Assembly: GCA_964389685.1 (NCBI GenBank)
Contig: CAYMFM010000009.1
Location: 15,001-79,000 of the forward strand
Length of the DNA stretch: 64,000 nt
DNA from: G020353115 sp964389685
GTDB taxonomy: Bacteria; Bacteroidota; Bacteroidia; Bacteroidales; VadinHA17
Reading direction: 5' to 3'
Below the pieces are notes generated by a model. The model was not told the origin of the DNA and did not search any database. It saw nothing but the letters and a program-made list of their open reading frames with translations. Below, in pieces: positions 1-7,876 of the stretch (position 1 is the stretch's first letter; every line of letters begins with the position of its first letter). Made by a program: the position numbers and the translations under genes.

Positions 1-95
1 ACCCTGCAGGGGTTGAATAGTAATCATCAACTCTGTAATATTCAACCCAATTCAGGGTTGAGCAATATCCTCATCTTAATTACCCGGCAGGCAGG
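1..95 (+). repeat. Repeat family A copy A0 (partial, truncated by window edge)
   Basis: Contains the right-hand hairpins of the family A element: an accctgcaggggttga palindrome and a pair of ttcaaccc / gggttgaa arms. It ends in a cccggcaggcagg tract that looks like a fragment of the family C palindrome. The left part of the element lies outside the window. The following 60 bases up to the first gene show nothing else. Confidence 0.6.
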
Positions 96-156
96 AATGT
101 TGAACGTTGGTTGATGTGGCGTAGCCATGCCTTTGGCAGATGTTGAACGTTCATTG

Positions 157-1404
157 CTAAACTTCCTTCAACCCTTCCAGCATTGCCACAACATTTTCAA
201 TGGGTACGTTTGCCTGGATATTGTGTACAGCATTGAAAACGAATCCTCCGTTTTCCCCGAATACCTTGCAATTATCCATTACCTGTTTCTTTACCTCTTC
301 GGGTTTTCCGAACGGAAGAACCTGCTGGGTATCGATTCCGCCACCCCAGAAAACAAGCCGATCGCCAAATTCCATTTTCAGGAATTCCGGTTTCATATCC
401 TGAGCATTGATCTGAACGGGATTGATGATATCGAAACCTGCTTCAATGAATAGTTCCATAAATGGAACGACTGCTCCACAGGAATGCTTGAAGGGTTTCC
501 AGCTGGTGTTTTGGTGAATCCAGTCATTCACCTTTTTATAGTAGGGGAGGTATAGATCATTGAGTGTCTCGGGAGGGCAAAACTGCCCGAATTGTGTTCC
601 AAAATCAGTGCCACAGGTGAAAACTGCATCAATCCGGTTTCCGATCCTGTCATAGAACTTTTTCAGGTTCCCGACAGCAATGTCTGTTTGTTTATCGAAG
701 ACCGCGTGGATGTAATCCTGCCTCATCAGCGTTGACATATACCATTCCTTTATGTCGCGAATTCCCTTTGGGTGTTTTAGTTGTAATCCCGGAACAAGGG
801 CAATATCACCCAATCCTGTTCCACCGAATGATGCAATGATTCCTTTCCCGGTCTTTTCCAATCTTTTGCATTCCAGATCAAACCAATCCAGATCTTCATC
901 AGACAGAGGACCAAACTCCTCGAGATTATCCTCAGGATCAAGTGAGTCTTCCCGAAAGGGCGACTGCCGGATGATGGCATTGAAAAAAAAGGATCCACTG
1001 GGCATTACGGCACTTGGTTCAACAGACAGATCTCCTTCAGGGTAAACGTAAAGATCACCTTTGTTATCAGGAAAAGTATTGAAGTCTCCCGGAAGAAGCA
1101 CAACCTGCCCCCACCAGGTTTTGCATTCTTTCCAGCGTTCATTCTCAATACCGAACAGGTTCTTTTTTCCGCACAATCCAACAACATCGATTCCCATCAG
1201 ATCAATTAACTCCTCATCAATTTCTCCCAGCATCTGGTAGGGCTCGATAGCTTTAATCGGCTTCCATTCCAGTCCGAAATGATTTCTCAACCCTTCAACC
1301 ACCTTAATATGGACACCCGTTACGCCGGTCCCACCAAAATCGACGGGGATCCGGTCAGGTCCCTGATGAGCAAGGGTTTTTTGTAATCTGCTTCGGCTGT
1401 TCAT
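157..1404 (-). CDS. Uroporphyrinogen decarboxylase-fold (MtaA/CmuA-like) methyltransferase
   Basis: A 415-residue cytoplasmic TIM-barrel protein of the URO-D superfamily. Members related to MtaA and CmuA move methyl groups between corrinoid proteins, coenzymes or methylated substrates. Visible hallmarks are GTDFGTQ at residues 265-271, the probable zinc site His307-Ser-Cys309-Gly followed by an EAGxDIINPVQ stretch, and a VHNIQANVPIENV C-terminal motif. The N-terminal R-L-x-x-x-L-x-H-Q-x-P-D-R-I-P-V-D pattern is also typical. Length fits the family and the Met start at 1404 matches that pattern. It is the last gene of a minus-strand block with sulfatase, fucosidases and a corrinoid-enzyme activator. 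The role is inferred to be methyl transfer, possibly demethylation of a methylated sugar. True haem-pathway HemE is unlikely given the Cys/His site and the context. No corrinoid-binding partner is in the window. Confidence 0.8.
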   Translation of the reverse strand: MNSRSRLQKTLAHQGPDRIPVDFGGTGVTGVHIKVVEGLRNHFGLEWKPIKAIEPYQMLGEIDEELIDLMGIDVVGLCGKKNLFGIENERWKECKTWWGQVVLLPGDFNTFPDNKGDLYVYPEGDLSVEPSAVMPSGSFFFNAIIRQSPFREDSLDPEDNLEEFGPLSDEDLDWFDLECKRLEKTGKGIIASFGGTGLGDIALVPGLQLKHPKGIRDIKEWYMSTLMRQDYIHAVFDKQTDIAVGNLKKFYDRIGNRIDAVFTCGTDFGTQFGQFCPPETLNDLYLPYYKKVNDWIHQNTSWKPFKHSCGAVVPFMELFIEAGFDIINPVQINAQDMKPEFLKMEFGDRLVFWGGGIDTQQVLPFGKPEEVKKQVMDNCKVFGENGGFVFNAVHNIQANVPIENVVAMLEGLKEV

Positions 1405-1576
1405 TTTTTATAGCATCGAATTTTTATTGATCTCCCAGTTTTTATAACTTGCTTCAGATACCTTCTATCCTCCCTGCCTTCATGTAAAACTTCACTATTT
1501 TGATAACAAGATATTACAATAATCCTTTAAAGTATTGTTTTCTTTCAGGTTTTTATATAGAGCTCAATCAGTAATC

Positions 1577-1710
1577 ATAATATACCCCGGATAGGGGTAG
1601 AATAATGAATAACCATCGGTGCAAACCGATGGTGCTTAGCAACAGATTATTTACAACCCTAAAGGGGTTGAATGGAAAACGTCAACGCGGTAATATTAAT
1701 TAAAGTCCTT
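1577..1710 (+). repeat. Repeat family A copy A1 (three left hairpins)
   Basis: This fills most of the 333-base gap between two minus-strand genes. It holds the ordered hairpins ccccggataggggta, accatcggt-gcaa-accgatggt and caaccctaaaggggttg. The linker agaataatgaata matches the other copies. The rest of the gap (1405-1576) is AT-rich with no recognisable feature. Confidence 0.75.
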
Positions 1711-1737
1711 TTTTGAAGATATTCTTAGCTTACTATT

Positions 1738-4179
1738 TTACTTCAATTCATCAACACCAACCATCTCAGCACTTCCCATTACCCGGAATTCAATGCTCAC
1801 CACCGCATCCCCATCACCTTTGAACACTCCGTCAAACAAAATCTCATGATCTCCCGCCCCAGCCACTAGGTTATCCGCTGGAATTTCCCGGATGATATTC
1901 CACGAACTGTCATACAGGATCGCCTGATCACCTTCCTTGTACTGAAGGATCTCACCCGGTTTGAGCACAGTCTGGAGAGTAATGGTTTTAAATTGATCCA
2001 GTTCCAACGAGATATTCGAGACCATCACGGACGGAGTATCAGTAACCAGTTTGATGGTATACTGAAGTTGCTGCTCTCCGTATGGATTGGTAAAATTGAA
2101 TGTTGTTGCAGCTTGCTCTCCGGGTTGTTTGCCTGACCTTGGATGGTCGTTCTTCAGACTGGCATGGACAGGAATCCAATGCCAGCTTTTTAAAGACAGT
2201 TTCTCGAGATGGAATTCCCTGTTTATGTCCTGCATCAATCGTTTCTGGTCGTTATTGAATGCATTCCCCATGCGAAGGGTCTCCCACTCTTTTATCGCCT
2301 GCAGGATTTCTTCACCATGCCCGTTCTTCTCTACAATCGCGGGTGAGGTGACAAGGCAAAAACCGGCATCGAACCCTGCCGCCCGTGCCAGCAACCATTC
2401 AATATCCTCAATGCTGGTCTCCGGTGACATTCTAAACCACCCCAGCATAGCTGGCATCAGGTTACGGTAAAAGAATTCTTGATTCAACAGTCGAAGCTGT
2501 GTCTGGCTCTCCCGGAACCCGGCATACCATGGTTCTCCCCAGTTCATCCTGGTAAACATATGCCAGAAGTAATGCCCGGGGTTACTGGCATCGGTAATGA
2601 CTTTCCCCTGCAACTCTGGATTCAGGTGATCATACCAGAACTTCACAAAACGCTGCCTGCCATACTGCCCCATACCGGTTGACCAGTTGCCTTCCAATCC
2701 ATCGAAAGAAATTTGACGAAGCCCGGTTTGGTTAAACAGGTCAGCAATAGTTTTTGCCATCTCCTCTGAAAGTGAATTGTCGGTCAGGAACGTTTTATAT
2801 GCATGATCCATCAGTTTGCCTATTGTTGAACTTGCTTCATGGGAAGATGCCTGTGTGGCAAATGCTCCCCGTTCGCAATCCATAAGTTCCCATGGTGGAT
2901 TCTCAGATACACGGTTGTACCGGATGATCTCATTTCCAATGACGGCAGCATGAAGGTTATTGTTCTCCATCTGGTTAAAGAAATCGGGACTTTCGATCTC
3001 AATATCGGTTGATGCTTCGTCAATATCATTTACAATGTAACTTTCACCTACCCTGGCAAGTCGGGGATCGGGTATCGGAGTCACATACGGATCATTGGTG
3101 GTTATGAAGTTTGAAAGGGTATGAACACCAATCCGGATGCCCTGTTTTTCGGCTCTCTCAACACATCGTTTCAGGCTTTCCCAGTTATCAGGGAAAAATT
3201 CTTCCCGTAAATCGAAATGACCCCAGTTCGCAAATGGACTGCCATGGTAAAGGTATCTCAACCCGGCTTTCCTGACAAGGTTCAATGCGTCATCCAGGTT
3301 ATCCTCACCAAAATCAACGATCAGGTATGCAGCCGTGGCACCCGGAGAAGTCTTGCCCCATTCCCCACCAATCAACGGATGGGGTAAGTTCTCCTCAATT
3401 TCAATCTCTTCCAGTATGGATAATGCCTGATCGGCAGGAGATCCGAAAAGCGCGATTTTTGAGCCCGTAACCCCACCATCCTCAAACGCCGGCACAAAAT
3501 ACCTTTCATGCCTCCATACAGGAATTACCCGGTCCTTATTCCTGTTCCTGCAGTAAGCCTGGAGAATGCTGCCGAATTCGGATGCCCGGGCTGTTTGACC
3601 CCGGTAAAGGATTTCAATACTGTCACTGACATCAACGTAGCTGGATGTTGAGAAAATATTGTAGGACGGTTCTGAATCGTCTTCATTGGTTGGGTAACCA
3701 CCCAGTGTTTTCAAATTCAAAGACTGGATGCCTATCGCAAAATCGTCATCCCTTACCACACCCACCGATTCACCGATGGTTTTACTAATAGTGGTTGGAA
3801 ACGGGCCCCACAGAATTAGTTCGATCTGGTCTGAAGGTTCGAGAGAAAGGAGTTCAAAGACCAGGTGGCTCTTTTTTTCCTCCGTTTTGACCAGGGCTTT
3901 AACCTGGCTTTCAGAAAACAATAATGTGATGGTCTGATTGGGTTCGTCGAATGTAGCTGAGGATGGAATCTCATACTGACTGTTTATCCTGATGCTGAGC
4001 AGTGGGGATTCCTGATCCTTCGGGAAATAGTCTCTCTCAGTTGATTTATCAACCAGGGAAGTTACATAACCCTTTTGGTCAATGCTCATCCTGAAGTATT
4101 CCGTTTCCAGGTTGTGATGCTTTATAGAACAGGAAAAGAATAAGCATGTCAGTATGAGAAGATAAGCAGTGTGTTTCAT
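1738..4179 (-). CDS. Large lipoprotein with TIM-barrel glycoside-hydrolase-like fold, family not recognised
   Basis: An 813-residue protein with a lipoprotein signal (about 17 residues ending LFFSC), so it should be anchored to a membrane facing the periplasm or the surface. Residues about 25-250 look like a beta-rich N-terminal domain. Residues about 270-640 have alternating segments typical of a (beta/alpha)8 barrel, including YLYHGSPFANWGHFD, RIGVHTLSNFI and QISFDGLEGNW. In the last of these Asp493 sits where retaining glycosidases of clan-D-like barrels carry a catalytic Asp. The C-terminal ~170 residues look like beta-sandwich. I do not recognise a CAZy family. A glycosidase is inferred from the fold and from neighbours (GH29 and sulfatase upstream, URO-D-like methyltransferase downstream). 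The catalytic residue assignment is tentative. Confidence 0.65.
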   Translation of the reverse strand: MKHTAYLLILTCLFFSCSIKHHNLETEYFRMSIDQKGYVTSLVDKSTERDYFPKDQESPLLSIRINSQYEIPSSATFDEPNQTITLLFSESQVKALVKTEEKKSHLVFELLSLEPSDQIELILWGPFPTTISKTIGESVGVVRDDDFAIGIQSLNLKTLGGYPTNEDDSEPSYNIFSTSSYVDVSDSIEILYRGQTARASEFGSILQAYCRNRNKDRVIPVWRHERYFVPAFEDGGVTGSKIALFGSPADQALSILEEIEIEENLPHPLIGGEWGKTSPGATAAYLIVDFGEDNLDDALNLVRKAGLRYLYHGSPFANWGHFDLREEFFPDNWESLKRCVERAEKQGIRIGVHTLSNFITTNDPYVTPIPDPRLARVGESYIVNDIDEASTDIEIESPDFFNQMENNNLHAAVIGNEIIRYNRVSENPPWELMDCERGAFATQASSHEASSTIGKLMDHAYKTFLTDNSLSEEMAKTIADLFNQTGLRQISFDGLEGNWSTGMGQYGRQRFVKFWYDHLNPELQGKVITDASNPGHYFWHMFTRMNWGEPWYAGFRESQTQLRLLNQEFFYRNLMPAMLGWFRMSPETSIEDIEWLLARAAGFDAGFCLVTSPAIVEKNGHGEEILQAIKEWETLRMGNAFNNDQKRLMQDINREFHLEKLSLKSWHWIPVHASLKNDHPRSGKQPGEQAATTFNFTNPYGEQQLQYTIKLVTDTPSVMVSNISLELDQFKTITLQTVLKPGEILQYKEGDQAILYDSSWNIIREIPADNLVAGAGDHEILFDGVFKGDGDAVVSIEFRVMGSAEMVGVDELK

Positions 4180-4314
4180 GGGGGATGTGATAAGTTATAG
4201 GTGTATAAGTTATGAGTTGATAAGTTAAGCCATAGGCATCACCTTGTGATAAGTTGGATGCTAAATTTTTGATTGTAAGGTTATTTTTCCTTGATCAAAA
4301 AAAAAAATTAAAAT

Positions 4315-4521
4315 ATGTCGCCCCTTCAGGGCTGATTGGCACTCTTGACTGTAAATTTCCACATATATTTCATCCCTTCGGGATTGGCCTTGTCTCCAGC
4401 TATTTTCTCACAAAAAAGAATAACGCTTCAAAGTCCCGAAGGCCTGCCTGCCGTCCAGGCAGGGACGACATATAGTAGATACAAGCCATTGAATAATTTC
4501 TGAGCCCTGAAGGGGCGACAT
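4315..4521. repeat. 207-bp element with 19-bp terminal inverted repeats
   Basis: The left end reads atgtcgccccttcagggct (4315-4333) and the right end agccctgaaggggcgacat (4503-4521), a perfect inverted repeat. Inside are an inverted pair around catcccttcgggatt and a family C palindrome at 4442-4464. It has no ORF of substance. It lies between the TIM-barrel lipoprotein gene and the upstream GH29 gene. It resembles a non-autonomous mobile or structured-RNA-like element. The stretch 4180-4260 before it is a low-complexity tract of repeated taagtta/gataagtt words. Confidence 0.7.
4442..4464. repeat. Family C palindrome, nested in the 207-bp element
   Basis: Contains cctgcctgccgtccaggcag, a near palindrome of the same type as at least eight others in the window. 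It sits between cccgaag and gacgacata. Confidence 0.6.
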
Positions 4522-4537
4522 AGTCACCATGATCATT

Positions 4538-5896
4538 CTATTCCTTCAGGACATGTTTCGGTACGTCCACCGGAGGAAAAACGTCCACGGGTTTGTTCAT
4601 TTCCAGCACAATAACCGTATCATCCGGATCAACGGGCTTTCCCGGAAGCTGAATAATCACTTCTGTTTTTCCCTGGTCGAATTCAAGGTCACTGCCTCCC
4701 ATCAATCCTGCATTTTTGATCTTTATATCTTTTACAACCGGTAATTTTAAATTGCCATCCGGCCATTTTAGCAGGTGAATATAGATCATGTTCCCTTTAT
4801 GTGTTGATGCGATCCAGTGTTGGGGTTTAAACGGACCTCCCCGGGTACCATAGATTGATTCACCATATTTGTCTAACCATTCCCCAATCTCCTTCAGTCG
4901 GTCAATCTGCCGCTGTTCGATTCTACCATCCATCATTGGGCCAACGTTCAGTAAGAGGTTCCCGTTTCCCCCTGCTGTTAATGCAAGGGTCTGGATACAT
5001 TCCTTCCTGGATTTTAGTGAGTCGTTGGGCTTCCATGCCCACTGTTTGCAAATGGTGATGCAGGATTCCCAGGGGAATTCCAGGTTGAATTCCCCGATTT
5101 TTTGTTCCGGTGTGCCAAAATCACCGGCATATATCGATTCCCTTCTATCTTCTCCGGCGAAACGCCCTTTATCCACCCTGTTGTTTATCAGGATATCGTT
5201 CCGAAGATTCCGGCAATGCTGGTAGAGTCTCATCCCTTCTTCATGTGTCCAGGAATCCTCCCATTGCCCGTCAAACCAGAGGATGTTTGTTCCGTATTCT
5301 GTGATCAGTTCTTCCACCTGGCCATGCAGGTAGGGAATATACCGGGTCATATCAGATTCCTCAACCGGTCTCGGATCTCCGCCATACCTTGTGGTGTAAT
5401 CCGGATGATGCCAGTCAAGTATGGAGTAATATGTCCCAAACAGGATACCCTGTTTTTTACATTCATCAGAAAGTTGCCGGATAATATCTTTTTCATAGGG
5501 TGTAGAAGCAATATCATAATCTGTGTATTTTGAATCCCAGAGGCAAAAACCATCATGGTGTTTCGTAGTAATGATCAGGTATTTCATCCCTGCTTCTTTC
5601 GCGATCTGAACCCATCTGGCAGCATCAAACAATACCGGGTTGAACTCTTTGTAGAGTTGATCATACTCTTCAATCGGCACCTGGGGTCCGCGCGACCATC
5701 CGATCTCGGTTCCCCGCAGCGTTACCGGTCCCCAATGGATGAACATTCCAAACCGCATATCTCTCCATTGCTCCAGGGATTCATGATGGGTTTTAAGGCA
5801 GGGATTGGCTTCTCCACCACCGAAGGATTGGGGATTGGCGAATTGTGCAGCAAATATGATAAATTGAAAAGCCAGGTAGAGAAATTTTACTTTCAT
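4538..5896 (-). CDS. Alpha-L-fucosidase, GH29 (first of three)
   Basis: A 452-residue secreted exo-fucosidase that hydrolyses terminal alpha-L-fucosyl residues with retention. An N-terminal signal peptide of about 23 residues (MKVKFLYLAFQFIIFAAQFA) directs export. GH29 hallmarks are RFGMFIHWGP at 48-57, TKHHDGFCLWDS at 111-122 and ILWFDGQWE, in which Asp209 is the predicted nucleophile. A later NLLLNVGP motif closes the barrel. After about residue 370 a short beta-sandwich tail follows. The acid/base residue is variable in this family and I do not assign it. It belongs to the minus-strand glycan block, with the sulfatase upstream and the TIM-barrel lipoprotein downstream. GH29-A versus GH29-B linkage specificity cannot be settled by eye. 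Confidence 0.9.
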   Translation of the reverse strand: MKVKFLYLAFQFIIFAAQFANPQSFGGGEANPCLKTHHESLEQWRDMRFGMFIHWGPVTLRGTEIGWSRGPQVPIEEYDQLYKEFNPVLFDAARWVQIAKEAGMKYLIITTKHHDGFCLWDSKYTDYDIASTPYEKDIIRQLSDECKKQGILFGTYYSILDWHHPDYTTRYGGDPRPVEESDMTRYIPYLHGQVEELITEYGTNILWFDGQWEDSWTHEEGMRLYQHCRNLRNDILINNRVDKGRFAGEDRRESIYAGDFGTPEQKIGEFNLEFPWESCITICKQWAWKPNDSLKSRKECIQTLALTAGGNGNLLLNVGPMMDGRIEQRQIDRLKEIGEWLDKYGESIYGTRGGPFKPQHWIASTHKGNMIYIHLLKWPDGNLKLPVVKDIKIKNAGLMGGSDLEFDQGKTEVIIQLPGKPVDPDDTVIVLEMNKPVDVFPPVDVPKHVLKE

Positions 5897-5931
5897 GCAA
5901 ATGGTTTTAGTTAATGGTTAAATGAAAAATG

Positions 5932-6363
5932 TTAAATGTTATATTCTTCAATATCTTCTGCTGTAATGTTCTCATCTGGTTTCTGATTCCTCGATTTTGC
6001 TTTATTCAGATAATTTATATATCCATTTAATAGTGCCAGTGCAATCATTATCAATTTTTGCCCCTTTGCTTGATCCTCCTCAGATATGTAATTGTTATCA
6101 TGTGCACTAATGAGTTGATCTTTAATTTCATAGAGTGACCCTCTACTTTGTCTGCAAAACTGAATGTTTTCCTGGAAATGATAACGACCATAACCTTCGG
6201 CAATATTCTCTGTGATTGAATAAGATGCCCTTCTCATACCATCCGTTAAAGCAAATTTTTCTTCTTCCGGGAAATTTTTGATCAGACTTTGGATAAATAG
6301 TCTTACTTCTCTACAAGCTTTCCAGCATTCCAAATCCTCAAAACTTTTAATTTTCTTCGTCAT
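5932..6363 (-). CDS. Four-helix-bundle protein (23S rRNA intervening-sequence protein family)
   Basis: A 143-residue protein with the family pattern: an aromatic/basic start (FEDLECWKACREVRLFIQSLIKNFPEEEKFALTDGMRRAS), then SITENIAEGYGRY, then an FCRQSRGSLYEIKDQLI helix. Known members form small four-helix bundles and are found inside rRNA intervening sequences or, commonly in Bacteroidota, scattered as free-standing genes of unknown function. There is no rRNA nearby. It sits between the GH29 and sulfatase genes, flanked on both sides by short AT-rich tracts of repeated aacatttaac words, which suggests it was inserted into the glycan block rather than being part of the pathway. Confidence 0.85.
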   Translation of the reverse strand: MTKKIKSFEDLECWKACREVRLFIQSLIKNFPEEEKFALTDGMRRASYSITENIAEGYGRYHFQENIQFCRQSRGSLYEIKDQLISAHDNNYISEEDQAKGQKLIMIALALLNGYINYLNKAKSRNQKPDENITAEDIEEYNI

Positions 6364-6397
6364 GTAAACATTTTACAATTAACATTTAACAATTAAC

Positions 6398-7846
6398 TTA
6401 TAACTGCATCCTATCCAGGATGCCCGACGGAAACTCTCCCGAAGGAACACGTGCGGCCTTCATGATCTCTTCCATCCGTTTTACAATATCCGGGTGGTCC
6501 ATGGAGATGTCCTCAACTTCACCAATATCATCAGCCAGGTTATAGAGTTCAGTATGCAAACTGTCATTGAAAATGTTTTGACGCACGCCCTTCCAGTCTC
6601 CCATTCGCACCATTTGCTGTCCTCCGTATGATGAAAATTCCATATAGAGGTACTCGTGATTTTTCTGACCTTCTTTCCCGAAAAGGGTTGGGGTAAAGGA
6701 TATCCCATCTGTATTTTCCGGTAAGTCAGCCCCGGCAATCCCGGCAAGGGTAGGCAGCAGATCCTGGAATGCACCGATATGATCCGTAACCGAACCGGGC
6801 TGAATTTTTCCCGGCCAGCATGCGACCAGGGGCACCCTGATTCCCCCTTCATAAACACTTCCTTTCAGTCCCCTGAAGGGTCCGGCACTATTAAAAAATT
6901 CTGAATCGGATCCTCCAAGCCGGTCATAAGTCGGACCGTTATCGGATGTAAAAATTATCACTGTGTTCTCTTGAAGTCCCAGCTCTTCCAGGAGATCCAG
7001 GATCTCACCAATTCCCCTGTCCATGTGAGTGATCATGGCGGCATATCCTGCTCTTGGGAAAGGATGTTGAAGGTAACCCCGGTGAACATACTCCTCTTCC
7101 GGAATTTTTCCTTTGTATTCATCAAGGCTCTTTTCCGGCACCTGGATCGACAGGTGTGGAATAATAAAAGGTAGAAAAAGGAAAAATGGTTTATCACTGT
7201 TTTCAGAAATGAATTGTTTCGCCTCCTCGATGAAGAGGTCCTGGGAATACTGTTCGCCGTAAAGTTCTCGCGAATTTCCCTTCAGCCAGATGGTATCCTT
7301 GTTCCTGATGAGATACCTGGGATAGTGGTTATGGGCGTGACGCTGGCAATTATATCCAAAGAAGAGGTCGAAACCCTGGTTGTTGGGATCTCCTTCCGAA
7401 CCGACCTTTCCAAGACCCCATTTACCCATTGCTCCTGTGGCGTATCCTTTTCCTTTTAGTGTTTCTGCCAGTGTGATCAAACTGTCAGCCAGGGGTTTCT
7501 GTCCCCAAAAGCCATCCCCACCTTTCACTTCAAAATTGTCGCGGATAAAGGCATGGCCGGTATGTTGCCCGGTCATAAGGACACAACGTGATGGAGCGCA
7601 GACAGGACTGCCGGAGTAAAACTGGGTGAAGCGTATTCCATCTTCAGCCAGCTGATCAATGAAAGGTGTTTTAATGATCTCCTGACCATAACACCCCAGT
7701 TCATTGTAACCCAGGTCATCAGCAACGATAAGAATGATGTTCGGCGGTGTCTCTTCTTTACTGGTAACACGATGGCAATTGATTAACAGAAAATTGAATG
7801 AGAATGTTACGGAAAGAATAACGAATGCTTTACAGGTGATTTTCAT
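6398..7846 (-). CDS. Formylglycine-dependent sulfatase (S1 family)
   Basis: A 482-residue exported sulfatase that removes sulfate esters from glycans. The N terminus is a hydrophobic signal ending LLINC (Cys24), so it is probably a lipoprotein although the -1 Asn is unusual. The metal-binding DD pair is at 43-44 (IILIVADDLGYNELGCYG). The Cys-type maturation motif C-A-P-S-R starts at Cys83, which would be converted to formylglycine by an anaerobic or aerobic maturase not seen here. Further motifs are GKWGLGK, TSDNGP and the GLKGSVYEGGIRVP loop. The subfamily (substrate position) cannot be called by eye. The neighbouring corrinoid activator and fucosidases suggest action on a sulfated fucosylated glycan. 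It lies downstream of the activator gene with a 30-base gap, so co-transcription is likely. Confidence 0.93.
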   Translation of the reverse strand: MKITCKAFVILSVTFSFNFLLINCHRVTSKEETPPNIILIVADDLGYNELGCYGQEIIKTPFIDQLAEDGIRFTQFYSGSPVCAPSRCVLMTGQHTGHAFIRDNFEVKGGDGFWGQKPLADSLITLAETLKGKGYATGAMGKWGLGKVGSEGDPNNQGFDLFFGYNCQRHAHNHYPRYLIRNKDTIWLKGNSRELYGEQYSQDLFIEEAKQFISENSDKPFFLFLPFIIPHLSIQVPEKSLDEYKGKIPEEEYVHRGYLQHPFPRAGYAAMITHMDRGIGEILDLLEELGLQENTVIIFTSDNGPTYDRLGGSDSEFFNSAGPFRGLKGSVYEGGIRVPLVACWPGKIQPGSVTDHIGAFQDLLPTLAGIAGADLPENTDGISFTPTLFGKEGQKNHEYLYMEFSSYGGQQMVRMGDWKGVRQNIFNDSLHTELYNLADDIGEVEDISMDHPDIVKRMEEIMKAARVPSGEFPSGILDRMQL

Positions 7847-7876
7847 GATTTGATCAGTTAACGTGAGTTTGATTGG

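Noticed and set aside
157..1404. HemE uroporphyrinogen decarboxylase of haem synthesis
   Set aside because: It has the His-x-Cys metal motif and NPVQ/VHNIQ patterns of the methyltransferase branch and no haem genes nearby.
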